DNA of 64,000 nucleotides, from the NCBI RefSeq assembly GCF_018623035.1, contig NZ_CP076023.1, positions 3,658,001 through 3,722,000 of the forward strand, written 5' to 3'. The position numbers and the translations under genes are program-made. Source of the stretch: Cellulomonas dongxiuzhuiae. Its GTDB lineage: Bacteria > Actinomycetota > Actinomycetes > Actinomycetales > Cellulomonadaceae. This document shows, piece after piece, positions 1-10,900 of this stretch. The number at the start of each line of letters is the position of its first letter. Within the stretch, counting starts at the first letter, position 1. Under the pieces are notes generated by a model, which was not told the DNA's origin, ran no database searches, and saw nothing but the letters and a program-made list of their open reading frames with translations.

Positions 1-1
1 G

Positions 2-412
2 CCCGAGTCAATGGCGACACCGAGCGCCGAGGGTGCAGCCGCGGCAGCGGGCTACTTCCTCTCGCTCTACCCGTACGCGCGGTCAACGGGCGACGCAGCT
101 GCGTGGCAGGCGCTCTCAGGAGAAGAGTGCGAGTTCTGCGCCTCCGTGGCGGATGAGGTGGCGACGCTCGTCGCGGAGGGCACCGCCGTCAAGGGCGGTG
201 ACATCTCGATCGAGTCCGCCGAGGGCACCGAGGTCATCGCGCTGGAGTCGTACTCAGCGAACCTCACATTTGCTGAGGCCCCGACTGAGAAGTGGGAGGA
301 CGCCACCATCCTCTCCACCGGCGCGGGCGGCAGGTACAGCGCACTCGTCGCTCTCCGGTGGAATGGGGACGGCTGGGAGATTCGGGCGGTCGACCTCGCG
401 CCGTCGTCATGA
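2..412 (+). CDS. DUF6318-type protein, 5' end outside window
   Basis: The reading frame is open to the left edge, so this is taken as a 3' fragment, although an ATG occurs at position 11. The visible ~136 residues begin with an alanine-rich stretch leading into a YFLSLYPYARSTGD motif and a CEFC pair, which I recognise from the DUF6318 family of actinobacterial lipoproteins. Those proteins carry an N-terminal lipobox, which would lie off the window. Function is unknown for the family. The TGA stop overlaps the ATG of the next gene (ATGA), so the two are probably translated together from one mRNA. Confidence 0.75.
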   Translation, partial: PESMATPSAEGAAAAAGYFLSLYPYARSTGDAAAWQALSGEECEFCASVADEVATLVAEGTAVKGGDISIESAEGTEVIALESYSANLTFAEAPTEKWEDATILSTGAGGRYSALVALRWNGDGWEIRAVDLAPSS

Positions 413-1302
413 GCCCTCGTCAGGCGATGATGGGCGCGGTTATCGTCGCCCTCACTGCCTTCGCTCCGACCTGGACCGCGCCCACATCCGAGGACGAAGG
501 CATCGGTGGCCACGTCAGCGACGATCGTTCGGCGATCGAGATGCTGGCCCGAGACGCCGAGCGTGCCGCGACGATCAACGGATCCATACCTGCGGAGCTT
601 CGCCTGTTCCGCTACGAGCGGGCCCCGTTCTGCCGCGAGGCCGCAGGCATGTGGGTCAAGGGCCTTGCGGACGGAACGTGCGGGGAAGGTGCAGACCTCG
701 CCCTCACAGCGGTTCAGTGTGAAGAGGGCGACACCCTCGTCATGCCGATGTGGCGCCAGGCCCGCGCGACCCCCGTGGACGAGTGGGGCCCCTGGCAGCA
801 GATCGATGCCGGCGGCTGCGGCGTCGACCTGCTGCCCGTGCTCACCGAGGCCGACTTCCGCCGCCTCCCGCTCCCCGCACCCGTACTCACCCTGCAACCC
901 GACCGCGGCTGGGTCCTGATCAACATCGAGACCATCGTCTCGACCGACCCCACCCCGGTCACCCTGCGCACCGAGCTGCTCGGCTACGGCATCACCGTGG
1001 AGGCCACCCCCACTCGCTGGACCTACGACTTCGGCGACGGCCACACCCTGAGCACCCGATCACCGGGCCACCCCTACCCCCACCACGACGTCTTCCACGA
1101 GTACGAGAACCCCGGCACCACCACCATCACCCTGAACGCCGAATGGACCGGCCGCTACCAGATCGACGGCTCACCCATCTGGCGCGACATCAACGGCACC
1201 GCCAACACCACCACCACCTCCCCACCCTTCACCGTCGAAGAACGCACCAGCCGCCTCGTCGCCGACCTGTGCACCGACAGACCCAAGCCACCCGACTGCT
1301 GA
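409..1302 (+). CDS. Secreted PKD-domain-like protein
   Basis: 297 residues. The start at 409 overlaps the upstream stop by four bases, which decides the choice over longer in-frame starts. Residues ~5-23 are hydrophobic and look like a signal peptide. The C-terminal third (about residues 180-280) contains WTYDFGDGH followed by HEYENPGTTTITL, the typical core of a PKD beta-sandwich domain used in extracellular proteins. The middle is cysteine-containing and not recognised. No catalytic motif is visible, so a cell-surface or adhesion role is the most that can be said. It probably forms an operon with the preceding DUF6318 gene. Confidence 0.75.
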   Translation: MSPRQAMMGAVIVALTAFAPTWTAPTSEDEGIGGHVSDDRSAIEMLARDAERAATINGSIPAELRLFRYERAPFCREAAGMWVKGLADGTCGEGADLALTAVQCEEGDTLVMPMWRQARATPVDEWGPWQQIDAGGCGVDLLPVLTEADFRRLPLPAPVLTLQPDRGWVLINIETIVSTDPTPVTLRTELLGYGITVEATPTRWTYDFGDGHTLSTRSPGHPYPHHDVFHEYENPGTTTITLNAEWTGRYQIDGSPIWRDINGTANTTTTSPPFTVEERTSRLVADLCTDRPKPPDC

Positions 1303-1388
1303 CGCAGTAACCGGAGGAGGTCGTTGCACTCGCTGGACGGGATCGGCGGCGTGCTTATGGCCTGCTCGACGGTGCGAGATCCTGGCCG

Positions 1389-1658
1389 TCAGACGGCACG
1401 CATGGCGATGCCCGTGTCGGTGGACCCCCAGATCTGGTCGGTCGACCGGGCGTCGTGCGCGAGCGCACCCGCCCCGTCGGCCAACGCTTGGTCCAGCACC
1501 GTCAGCACCAGGGAGACGTTGCCCAAGGCGTCCTGGACGATCCCAGACCCGAGGGCATCACCAGCGGCGGTGCACTCGGCCCCCGCGACTCCGGCATGAA
1601 CACCGACCGCGGCGGCGAACGAGGCAACGGCACCGTCGTCGACCCTCAGATCAACCAC
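1389..1658 (-). CDS. Small WXG100/ESX-like protein
   Basis: 89 residues, Ala-rich and predicted mostly helical (two long helical stretches around residues 8-40 and 45-70). It has the size and make-up of type VII secretion (ESX) small proteins, but the central W-x-G motif is not clearly present, so the assignment rests on size, composition and context. The GTG start has only a weak ribosome binding site. It is the third gene of a minus-strand group, 30 bases after a lipoprotein gene. A role as secreted partner or chaperone of the large protein at 2402-4693 is inference. Confidence 0.5.
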   Translation of the reverse strand: MVDLRVDDGAVASFAAAVGVHAGVAGAECTAAGDALGSGIVQDALGNVSLVLTVLDQALADGAGALAHDARSTDQIWGSTDTGIAMRAV

Positions 1659-1688
1659 GGCTACACCACTGAACCCGAGTTGAGTGGG

Positions 1689-2405
1689 TCATCTGGGCAC
1701 CTCGACCGCAAACGTCGGACTCGGTTCGGCCGGAGCCACGAGATCACGGCCGCGCAGTTCCCCCAGGGCTCGGGGATCGGGCTGCGGATTGAATGTGCCG
1801 CGTGCGATCGGCACCGAACCGCAGTACTCGTCGGTGAGTGCCTCTCCCGTGGACAGCGTGTACGGCTCCTTCAGCCCCGCGGCGCCCGTGATTCGCCGCT
1901 GGCCGTCCGGTCCCTGCTCAAGCCGGAACTCGAAGGCCTGCGGCCATGGCTCCGGGTACTCGTCGTCAGCTGTGGGACTGATCGCCAAGTCGTCGGCACA
2001 GCCGACCACCATGGCCTTTGTCCCGGACGGTTCGACGTCGACAGCGAGCGGTGTGAAGGGCCGCGGTCCGAGCACGACGAAGGCCCGGCCCTCATCGAGA
2101 CGCCGCGAGGCTGCGTGAGCGAACCAACGCACGTGGTCCTCGCGCCAGGTGCCGGCCATTGACCGATCGGTGAAGTTGGAGCTGTTGACCGCGGTCGCGT
2201 AGGCGAGCTCGCCTGCTCTGACTGCGCGAACCCAGGGATCCTCCTCGATGGTTCCCGACGGAGCACTCTGCGCCCATCGGACATCGGCGGTCGTCACCGG
2301 TGTCGGGCTGTCCTCACCGCAGCCGGACGCCGTGATGGGAACTACGACTGCCAGGGCCAGCGCCGCAGCCAGACGCTGCGTGCGTGACGTCGTCTGGTTC
2401 TTCAC
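1689..2405 (-). CDS. Predicted lipoprotein of WXG-like cluster
   Basis: 238 residues with a classic lipoprotein signal: a basic N-terminus, hydrophobic run, and ITASGC lipobox (Cys ~29). The rest is a soluble domain of unknown function, with WREDHVRWFAHAASRRLDEGR in its first half. It would be anchored to the outer face of the membrane. The GTG start overlaps the stop of the upstream large gene by four bases (GTGA), which shows translational coupling. The make-up of a large helical protein, a lipoprotein and a small helical protein suggests a type VII-secretion-associated module. No enzyme motif is visible. Confidence 0.75.
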   Translation of the reverse strand: MKNQTTSRTQRLAAALALAVVVPITASGCGEDSPTPVTTADVRWAQSAPSGTIEEDPWVRAVRAGELAYATAVNSSNFTDRSMAGTWREDHVRWFAHAASRRLDEGRAFVVLGPRPFTPLAVDVEPSGTKAMVVGCADDLAISPTADDEYPEPWPQAFEFRLEQGPDGQRRITGAAGLKEPYTLSTGEALTDEYCGSVPIARGTFNPQPDPRALGELRGRDLVAPAEPSPTFAVEVPR

Positions 2406-4693
2406 GTGGTATCTCCCTTGACGCCGTCCGCCGCGCTCGATCGCATGGCGCCGACGATGAGGTCGTAGTCGGACACGAGCTCACGAGCGACGTCGTCCGC
2501 TGGTTCTGATGAGACGTCCCCGGCATGTCCACTGGACTTGTCCCACAGACCGAGGCGGCGGTACTCGGCCACAGACGTGCTGAAGAACTCCTCGAGCGAT
2601 CCCACCCCATGCGGCACCGCCGAGTCGGTGCCGCTCGGCAGCGCACCACCGGTGAGCGCGGCCTCACCCAGCTTCTGCAGGGTGTCGAGCCCCGCATCCA
2701 CACCGATCGACGTCAGGGGGCCGACGGGCGAAAGCGCGACGCCCACGTCGACCACGTGGCGGCCGGCGTCGAACGCTGCTCGGGTCTGCTGGTCCTGGAG
2801 GTACTGCTTGACCTCGGTCGCTGAGTAGGTCGCTCCATCGATACCACCCCACACCGCGACCAGAGCGTCCAGCCCTGCCGCAGCAGATGCGGGGCCGTGG
2901 GTGATTCCTGCCTGGACTCGCACCTGGTAGTCCAGGGCAGCGCCATGCAGGGCGAGACGACCTTCGACCTCGCCGGCCACAGCTGTGAGCACGGGGCGGA
3001 GCCAGTCCCGAGAGATGCGCGCGGTCGGGACGGTCGCTTCGAGATACGGCACCGTGACGTCATGCCATCGCAGGCTGATCTCATCCCCGGAGAAGCCGCT
3101 CTCGAAGCCCACTTCGACGAGGCCAGGAAGCTGCCCCGCGATAGCGGTCGCGAGGGTCTCCGCACCGTGCGCGGACAGGCGGCCGGGCACCAGCGCTCGG
3201 TTGGTGCTGAGTTCGTAGAGGACGTGGGTGTTGATCGCAGCGACCTGGCGGTTCACTGCGAGGTTGCCGGGTTCTGCCTGGACCCCAGCCCACAGTGCAC
3301 CGATCCCGGCGAATCCGTCGGACGCACCCACGGCCCAGCCTCGGTCATGGAACCAGTACGTGATGCGGTCAACGGCAAAGGCTTGGTCCGGAGCTGACCA
3401 GTCGATTCCCTCTCCCGTCAGCCAGTGCCGCGCCGCCTGCGGGTACGCCCCGAGCGTCTCGAAGACCCTCGCCGCGGCATCGTGCGCCGCACCTCCGTCG
3501 AGCGACAGCATCCCGGCGGTGTCGAGCGCGTGGCCGGGAGCTCCCGGTCCGTCGCGCCACGGCCCGCCGTTGCCTCGCTCGATGGCATCCAGCAGGTTGG
3601 CCATCGCCACGGTGAACGTCTCGCTCATCCGTGCGCTCTGCGGGTCCGCGAAGACGTAGCCGATCGCGGAGAGCGTGCCGTTCATGCTCGACGCGGCCCG
3701 CACCATGTCGCCCGCGTACGCCGCAGCCTCGGCAGACGACCACGTCGACGACGCTGACGCCAGACCGGAGCGCAGCGCACCCCCGGCGGCCGCGAGCGAG
3801 GAGTTCCGGTCCGTCGCCCCGACGACCATCTGCTCGCCCAGCATCGTCAGCAATCGCACCACCCCGGCGCCGCCGATCGCGACGAAGACCCCGGACATCA
3901 GCTCACCGTCCGCGCCCCATGCCTCGAGGAAACCTGTGAGCGCCGCGAGCGTCCGGGTGTCCGCGGGGTGGTTGCTCACCTGCTCGGCAGCCTCCGCGAA
4001 CCACTGCGCCATCACCCGCCGCTGCGCCGCGCTCACCGTCCCCGCCGCGCTCGCCGCAAGCGCCTGTACCAACGGCACGTCGACGATCGCGTCGACGCCC
4101 GTCCCGGGCGCGTAGGCGGCCATCACCTCGACGCCCACGAGCCGTGCCGCGGTCTCCCGGTCGAGCTCCTCGCGCTCGTCGCAGCACCTGGCGAACACCC
4201 GCAACCCCTCTGCCGCGTCCCCCACCGCTGCCCGCCACACCCGCAGCTCGTAAGCAGCGTCCGGCACAGCCGCGAACGCCGGGACGTCCGTCCACGCCCA
4301 CGGCACGGCCGCCACCCCACCGGCCAGCGCCGCCACCGCGTACCGCTCCCGCGCCGCCACCGCGCGCACCCGCGCCGTCTCCACCTCGTGCCGGGCTGCC
4401 ATCACCCGACGCTCCAGCCCCCGCAACGCCGCCCCGTACCCGGCCAGCACCCCGGCCACCTGCCGGCATCCACCAGCGGCGTCGTCCCACCCCGACGCGA
4501 GCCGCCCCGACCGCTCCCCCAAGGCCGAGGCCCACTCCCCGACCGACGCCCCCACCAACCCGTCCCCAGCAGCCCGCACGGCGACCGCACGAGCCGCGAA
4601 CCGCTCCGCGCGCGCGAGGTAGCCCACGACCAACCCGTCGACGGCCTCGACGTCACCCGCTTCCGGCGAACGCTCCAGCACCCCGAGATCCAC
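2402..4693 (-). CDS. Large helical WXG100-related protein
   Basis: 763 residues from a GTG at 4693. This start is chosen because an AGGGGG sequence lies six bases upstream and because the protein from here begins with a long Ala/Arg/Glu helical region. The first ~170 residues are heptad-like and resemble the N-terminal WXG100/LXG part of type VII secretion substrates. The middle and C-terminal parts (about 170-700) are Ala-rich helical with repeated acidic stretches, and I recognise no catalytic toxin domain. It may belong to the DUF6571 group of actinobacterial proteins, which I cannot confirm. It is coupled to the downstream lipoprotein gene. Confidence 0.7.
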   Translation of the reverse strand: MDLGVLERSPEAGDVEAVDGLVVGYLARAERFAARAVAVRAAGDGLVGASVGEWASALGERSGRLASGWDDAAGGCRQVAGVLAGYGAALRGLERRVMAARHEVETARVRAVAARERYAVAALAGGVAAVPWAWTDVPAFAAVPDAAYELRVWRAAVGDAAEGLRVFARCCDEREELDRETAARLVGVEVMAAYAPGTGVDAIVDVPLVQALAASAAGTVSAAQRRVMAQWFAEAAEQVSNHPADTRTLAALTGFLEAWGADGELMSGVFVAIGGAGVVRLLTMLGEQMVVGATDRNSSLAAAGGALRSGLASASSTWSSAEAAAYAGDMVRAASSMNGTLSAIGYVFADPQSARMSETFTVAMANLLDAIERGNGGPWRDGPGAPGHALDTAGMLSLDGGAAHDAAARVFETLGAYPQAARHWLTGEGIDWSAPDQAFAVDRITYWFHDRGWAVGASDGFAGIGALWAGVQAEPGNLAVNRQVAAINTHVLYELSTNRALVPGRLSAHGAETLATAIAGQLPGLVEVGFESGFSGDEISLRWHDVTVPYLEATVPTARISRDWLRPVLTAVAGEVEGRLALHGAALDYQVRVQAGITHGPASAAAGLDALVAVWGGIDGATYSATEVKQYLQDQQTRAAFDAGRHVVDVGVALSPVGPLTSIGVDAGLDTLQKLGEAALTGGALPSGTDSAVPHGVGSLEEFFSTSVAEYRRLGLWDKSSGHAGDVSSEPADDVARELVSDYDLIVGAMRSSAADGVKGDTT

Positions 4694-4870
4694 GCACACC
4701 CCCTGGCGACAACCGGACGAACCGGGCACACCGTAGCGACACCCCGGCCCCGTCGCTCGGGTCATCCACAGGAACCCAGCCCATCTCCACATCCGCCCCG
4801 AACCGCGGTGACCCTCAGCCCAGCGCCACCGACGGCGTCGTTCCGCCGGCCAGGCCGTCGCACCGACGCG

Positions 4871-4915
4871 GACGGCCCGCACGCGGCCGGAAGATCCGGC
4901 GGCGTGCGGGCCGTC
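4871..4915. terminator. Strong hairpin terminator after giant adhesin
   Basis: A perfect 14-bp inverted repeat (gacggcccgcacgc at 4871-4884 and its complement at 4902-4915) encloses a second stem, gccgg/ccggc, with an AAGAT loop. It starts 34 bases beyond the stop of the minus-strand adhesin. There is no T-run, which is usual in high-GC actinobacteria. Confidence 0.75.
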
Positions 4916-4948
4916 CCTGCGCGACGACGCGCGCACCGGCAGGCGAGG

Positions 4949-7900
4949 TCAGCCCACGTGCGAGCCACGTCGGCGGCGCACCGTCACCAGGACGGCTCCG
5001 CCGAGCAGCAGCAGCAGGGCTGCGGCACCGAGTCCAGCGACCTGCGCACCGGTGACGGCCAGTGGGCCCCCTGCCGCGACCGGCGGGGCTGCCGCGACAC
5101 GGACCGTGACCGTCGTGGTCGTACGTGCCCCGGTCGCGTCGGTGGCGGTGTAGGTGAACGTCGCCTCACCGACGAACCCCGGCGCCGGGGTGTAGACGAG
5201 CTTGCCGTCCACGATCTCGACGGTGCCGGACTCCGGCTGAGTGACCTCGACGATCGTCAGCGGACCGCCCTCGGGGTCGGAGTCGTTGGCCAGCACGTCG
5301 ATCGTCACGGGCGAGCCCGCCGTGCCGTCGGCGGAGTCCGGCGTGACGACCGGTGCGCCGTTGCCGACGGTGACGGACGCGGTGCCGGCGGTGGTGTCGG
5401 TGCCGTCGGAGACGTCGTACTCGAACGTGACCGTGCCGGACCACCCCGCCGGCGGGGTATAGGTCACCACACCGTCGACGAGCGTGACGGTGCCGCGCGG
5501 CGTGCCGTCCGCGTCGACAGGGGCCCGGACCTCGACGACCTCGAGGGGGTCGCCGTTGGCGTCGGTCGCGGGCGTCAGGACGTCGACCACCACGGGCGTG
5601 CCGTACGGCGTGCTGACGGTGTCGAGTGACGGGACGACCGGTGCGGCGTTGGCCACGGTGACCACGAGCGTGCCCTCGTCACTGCCGCCAGCACCGTCGG
5701 TGACGGTGTAGGTGACGGTGACGTCGCCCTTGAAGCCGGTGGCCGGGGTGACGGTCAGGCGGCCGTCGTCCTCGACGGTGACGGTCGCGCCCTGGTCGGC
5801 CGTCGCACCGGTGACCTGCAGGCGCTGGTCGGTGCCGGGGATGTTCGGGTCGGTGTCGTTGCCGAGCACGTCCACCGTGATGGGGGTGTCCGTGGCGGTC
5901 GTGGCCGTGTCGTCAACGGCGACCGGGGCGGCGTTGGCCACGGTCACGCTGACCGTGCCGGTCGTCGTGCTGGTCGCGTCGGTGACGTCGTACTCGAACG
6001 TGACCGTGCCCGCGAAGCCGGGCGCCGGGACGTACCGGACCTGACCGTCCTCGACCGTGACGGTGCCCTGCGCCGTGCCGCCCCCGTCCACCGGCGCGGT
6101 CAGCGAGCCGGGCACGACGCTCAGCGGGTCACCGTTCGCGTCGGCGTCGTTGGCGAGCACGTCGATGAGCACGGACGTGTCGGTCGGTGTCGTCACCGGG
6201 CCGTCGTCGCCCACCACGGGGCTCGCGTTGGCCACCGACACCACGAGGATGCCGGTGTCCTGCCCGCCCGCACTGTCGGAGACCGTGTAGGTGACGGTGA
6301 CGTCGCCCTTGAAACCGGTGGCCAGCGTCACGGTGACGCGACCGTCCTCCCCGATCCCCGCGGTGGCGCCGTTGTCGGCGGTGACGGTCGTGACCGTCAG
6401 CTCCTGCGTCGAGCCGGGGATGTTCGGGTCGGTGTCGTTGGCCAGCACGTCCACCGTGATGGGGGTGTCCGTGGCGGTCGTGGCCGTGTCGTCAACGGCG
6501 ACCGGGGCGTCGTTCGCGACGACCACGGTGACGGTGGCCGTGTCGGCGGCCGTCGCGTCGCTGACGGCGTACGTGAACGTCACGGTGCCGGCGAACCCGG
6601 GAGTCGGGCTGAACCGCACCTGGCCGTCCTCGATCGCCGCGGAGCCGCGCACGACCCCGTCGGCGTCCCGCGGCACGGACAGCGACGCCGGGACGACGGC
6701 CAGCACGTCGGCAGAGTTCGCGTCGATGTCGTTGGCGAGCACGTCGATGAGGGTGCTCGTGCTCGAGGCGATCGTGACGGGGCCGTCGTCGCCCGCGACC
6801 GGTGCCGCGTTGGCCACCGACACCACGAGCGTGCCCGTCGCCGTGCCCGCACCGTCGGGGCCGTCGGTGATCGTGTACGTGACCGTGACGTCGCCGCGGA
6901 AGCCCGCGGCCGGGGTCACTGTGACGCGACCGTCCGGCCCGATCCCCGCGGTGGCGCCGTTGTCGGCCGTGACGGTCGTAACCGTCAGCTCCTGCGACGA
7001 GCCGGGGATGTTCGCGTCGGTGTCGTTGGCCAGCACGTCCACCGTGATGGGGGTGTCCGTGGCGGTCGTGGCCGCGTCGTCGACCGCGACCGGGGCCGCG
7101 TTGGCCACGGTCACGCTGACCGTGCCGGTCGTCGTGCTGGTCCCGTCGGTGACGTCGTACTCGAACGTGACCGTGCCCGCGAAGCCGGGCGCCGGGACGT
7201 ACCGGACCTGACCGTCCTCGACCGTGACGGTGCCCTGCGCCGTGCCGTCCCCGTCCACCGGCGGGGTCAGGGAGCCCGGCACGACGCTCAGCGGGTCACC
7301 GTTCGCGTCGGAGTCGTTGGCGAGCACGTCGACGAGCACGGACGTGTCGGTCGGTGTCGTCACCGGGCCGTCGTCGCCCACCACGGGGCTCGCGTTGGCG
7401 ACCGACACCACGAGGATGCCGGTGTCCTCGCCGCCCGCACCGTCGGACACCGTGTAGGTGACGGTGACGTCGCCCCTGAAACCGGTGGCCAGCGTCACGG
7501 TGACGCGACCGTCCTCCCCGATCCCCGCGGTGGCGCCGTTGTCGGCCGTGACGGTCGTGACCGTCAGCTCCTGCGTCGAGCCGGGGATGTTCGCGTCGGT
7601 GTCGTTGGCCAGCACGTCCACCGTGATGGGGGTGTCCGTGGCGGTCGTGGCCGCGTCGTCAACGGCGACAGGTGCGTCGTTCGCGACGACCACGGTGACG
7701 GTGGCCGTGTCGGCGGCCGTCGCGTCGCTGACGGCGTACGTGAACGTCACGGTGCCGGCGAACCCGGGAGTCGGGCTGAACCGCACCTGGCCGCCCTCGA
7801 TCGCCGCGGAGCCGCGCACGACCCCGTCGGCGTCCCGCGGCACGGACAGCGACGCCGGGACGACGGCCAGCACGTCGGCAGGGTTCGCGTCGACGTCGTT

Positions 7901-10900
7901 GGCGAGCACGTCGATGAGGGTGCTCGTGCTCGAGGCGATCGTGACGGGGCCGTCGTCGCCCGCGACCGGTGCCGCGTTGGCCACCGACACCACGAGCGTG
8001 CCCGTCGCCGTGCCCGCACCGTCGGGGCCGTCGGCGATCGTGTACGTGACCGTGACGTCACCGCGGAAGCCCGCGGCCGGCGTCACGGTCAGACGCCCGT
8101 CGTCCTCGACGAGGACGTTCGCACCGAAGTCGGCGCTCGCACCGGTGACCTGCAGGCGCTGGTCCGTGACGGGGATGTTCGGGTCCGTGTCGTTGGCCAG
8201 CACGTCCACCGTGATGGGGGCGTCCGTCGCGGTCGTGGCCGTGTCGTCGACCGCGACCGGGTTCGCGTTGGCGACCTCGACGGTGATGGTGCCGGTCGCG
8301 GTGTCCGTGCCGTCGCTGACCACGTACGGGAACGTCACCGTGCCGGAGAAGCCGTCCTGCGAGGTGAACGTCGCGACGCCGCCGGTGAGGGTGACGGCCC
8401 CGCGCAGGTTGCCGTCACCGTCCACGGGCGTGCCCGCGCTGATGACGACGAGCGTGTCGCCCGGGTTGGCGTCCGACGCCAGTGCCGGCAGGTCGACGTC
8501 CACGGGGGTGCCGTAGGCCGTGGTGACGGAGTCGTCGTCGGCCACGGGTGCCGCGTTGGCGACCGTCACGGTGATCGTGCCCGTGTCCTCGCCGCCGGCG
8601 CGGTCGACGACCGTGTAGGTCACGGTCACGTCACCCTCGAAGCCCGGCGCGGGGGTCAGGGTGAGGGTCCCGTCGTTGTTGAGGACGACGTCCGCGCCCT
8701 GGTCCGCGACCGCGCCCGTGACGGTGAGCTGCTGGTCGGTGCCGGGGATGTTCGCGTCGCTCGCGTTGCCGATGGCGTCGAGGACCACCGGGGTCCCGGA
8801 CGCGGTGGTCTCGGTGAAGTCACCGGCGACCGGTACGGCGTTCGCGACCACGACCGTGGCGGACCCGGCCACGGTCACGTCGCCGTCGGTGACCTCGTAG
8901 GTGAACGTGACCGTCCCCGCCCAGCCCGTCGGGGGCGTGTAGCGGACCTGGCCGTTCTCGATGGTGACGGTGCCGCGGGCGGTGCCGTCGCCGTCGACCG
9001 GCGTGCCGAGGCCGTCCGGGACCAGCGTGAGCGTGTCGCCGTTCGGGTCGGTGTCGTTGGCGAGGACGTCGACGAGGACCGAGGTGCCGGTCGCGAGGCT
9101 GACCGGGCCGTCCGGCAGCGCCGACGGCGCACCGTTCGCGACCTCGACCGTCAAGGTGCCGACGTCCGTGCCGCCGGCGCCGTCCGTCACCGTGTAGGTG
9201 ACGGTGACCGTGCCGACGAAGCCGGTGGCCGGGGTCACGTCGAGCGTGCTGTTCGCGTGAGGGTTCACCGTCGCGCCGTTGTCCGCGGACGCGGCGGTGA
9301 CCGTCAGCGCCTGGCCGGGGACACCCGCCGCGACGTTCACGTCGGTGTCGTTCGCCAGCACCGGCACCCCGCTCAGGACACCGTTCTTCGCGACGGACGC
9401 GACGTCGTCGACCGCGACCGGCGCCGTGTTGGCGGTGGTGACCGTCACCGTGGCCGTCGAGCTCAGGCCACCGGCGTCGGTGACGCGGTAGGTCAATTCG
9501 TCCTCCCCGGCCCAGCCGGCGGCCGGGGTGTAGCGGACCGTGCCGTCGTCGAGCGCCACCGCGCTCCCCTGACCGGGCTGGGTCACCACGGTCACCGTCA
9601 GGTCACCGTTCTCGGGGTCGGTGTCGTTGTCGAGCACGGGCACGACCACGTCCGACGAGCCCGTGGGCACGTTGGCGGTGTCGCCGTTCGCGACGGGCCG
9701 GCCGTTGACGATGATGGTGACCGTCACCGGGGAGGACACCCCGGCCGGGGACTGGTCGTCCCGCACCCGGTACACGAAGATGTCGGTGCCCACGAAGCCT
9801 AGGTACGGGGTGTAGCTGCCCGTGCCGGACGCCGCCATGCTGTACGCCCCGTGGCTCGGCGCCGGCAAGATCCCGGCGATCTGGATCGCGTCGCCGTCGG
9901 GGTCGGAGTCGTTGGCCAGGAGATCCAGTGCGACCGTCCCACCGGCGTTCACGGTGTAGGTGTCCGGCTGCGCGACGGGGAGCCCGTTCGCGACCGTGAC
10001 GGTCACCGTGGCGGTGTCCGAGCCGCCGCGGGTGTCCTGGACGACGTAGTCGAACGTGTCCGTGCCACGGAAGCCGGGGCGCGGCGTGTACACGACCGAG
10101 CCGTCGTCAGGGGCGATCGTGACGGTCCCGCCCTGCGTGCTGGTCGGCGTGACGGACCGGACGCTGATCTGGTCGCCGTTCGCGTCGGTGTCGACGTCGA
10201 GGACGTCGATCGTCACCGGCGTGCCACCGGTCGTGGTCGCGGTGTCGTCGTGGGCGACGGGGGCGTCGTTGACGACGACGACCTGCACCGACGCCGTCGA
10301 CCGCAGGCCCGTGCTGTCCTCGATCGTGTACGTGAACACGTCGCGGCCCGCGAAGTCGTCGCGCGGGGCGTAGGTGACGGTGCCGTCGGCGTTGACGGTG
10401 AGGGCGCCGCCCGCGGCGTCGGTGACGGCCTTGACGCTGAACGTGTCGCCGTCGGCGTCGCGGTCACCGTCGAGCACGGCGATGTCCAGCGTCCGCTCGA
10501 TGGGACGCGGCCGGAACGTCAGCACGTGCGGGGTGGCGACCGGCGGGTTCTCGCCCGCGTCCGGCGTGGCCGTGACGACGTCGGTGACGACGTTGGAGAC
10601 CGACGACGCGGACGCGTAGGTCGTCTTGCCGCGGTACGTCATCGCCGCGCCGTTGACGATCTGCGCACCGTGAGGGATGTCCGCGTCGACGACGACGCTG
10701 AAGGACACCGTGTGCGGGGCGTCGGCCAGCTCCGGGGTGATCGGGATGTCTCCCCCGCCGCCGGCCGACGCGCCCGCGCCCAGGTGCGCGACGACGTGAC
10801 CGCGCGGTGCGGCGTCGTAGTACCCGGCGTCGTCGTCCTGCGCGTCGGTGACGGGGACCCCGTCGATGGCCAGGGACTCCGGCACGTAGGACGTGCCCGT

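Noticed and set aside
3968..5629. Plus-strand frame (553 codons) across the WXG-like gene and adhesin end
   Set aside because: It crosses a strong terminator and the 3' ends of two minus-strand genes, and is a His/Arg/Pro-rich shadow.
5090..10560. Regular repeats considered as a CRISPR array
   Set aside because: Units are ~290 bp, coding and in frame, with no short unique spacers.
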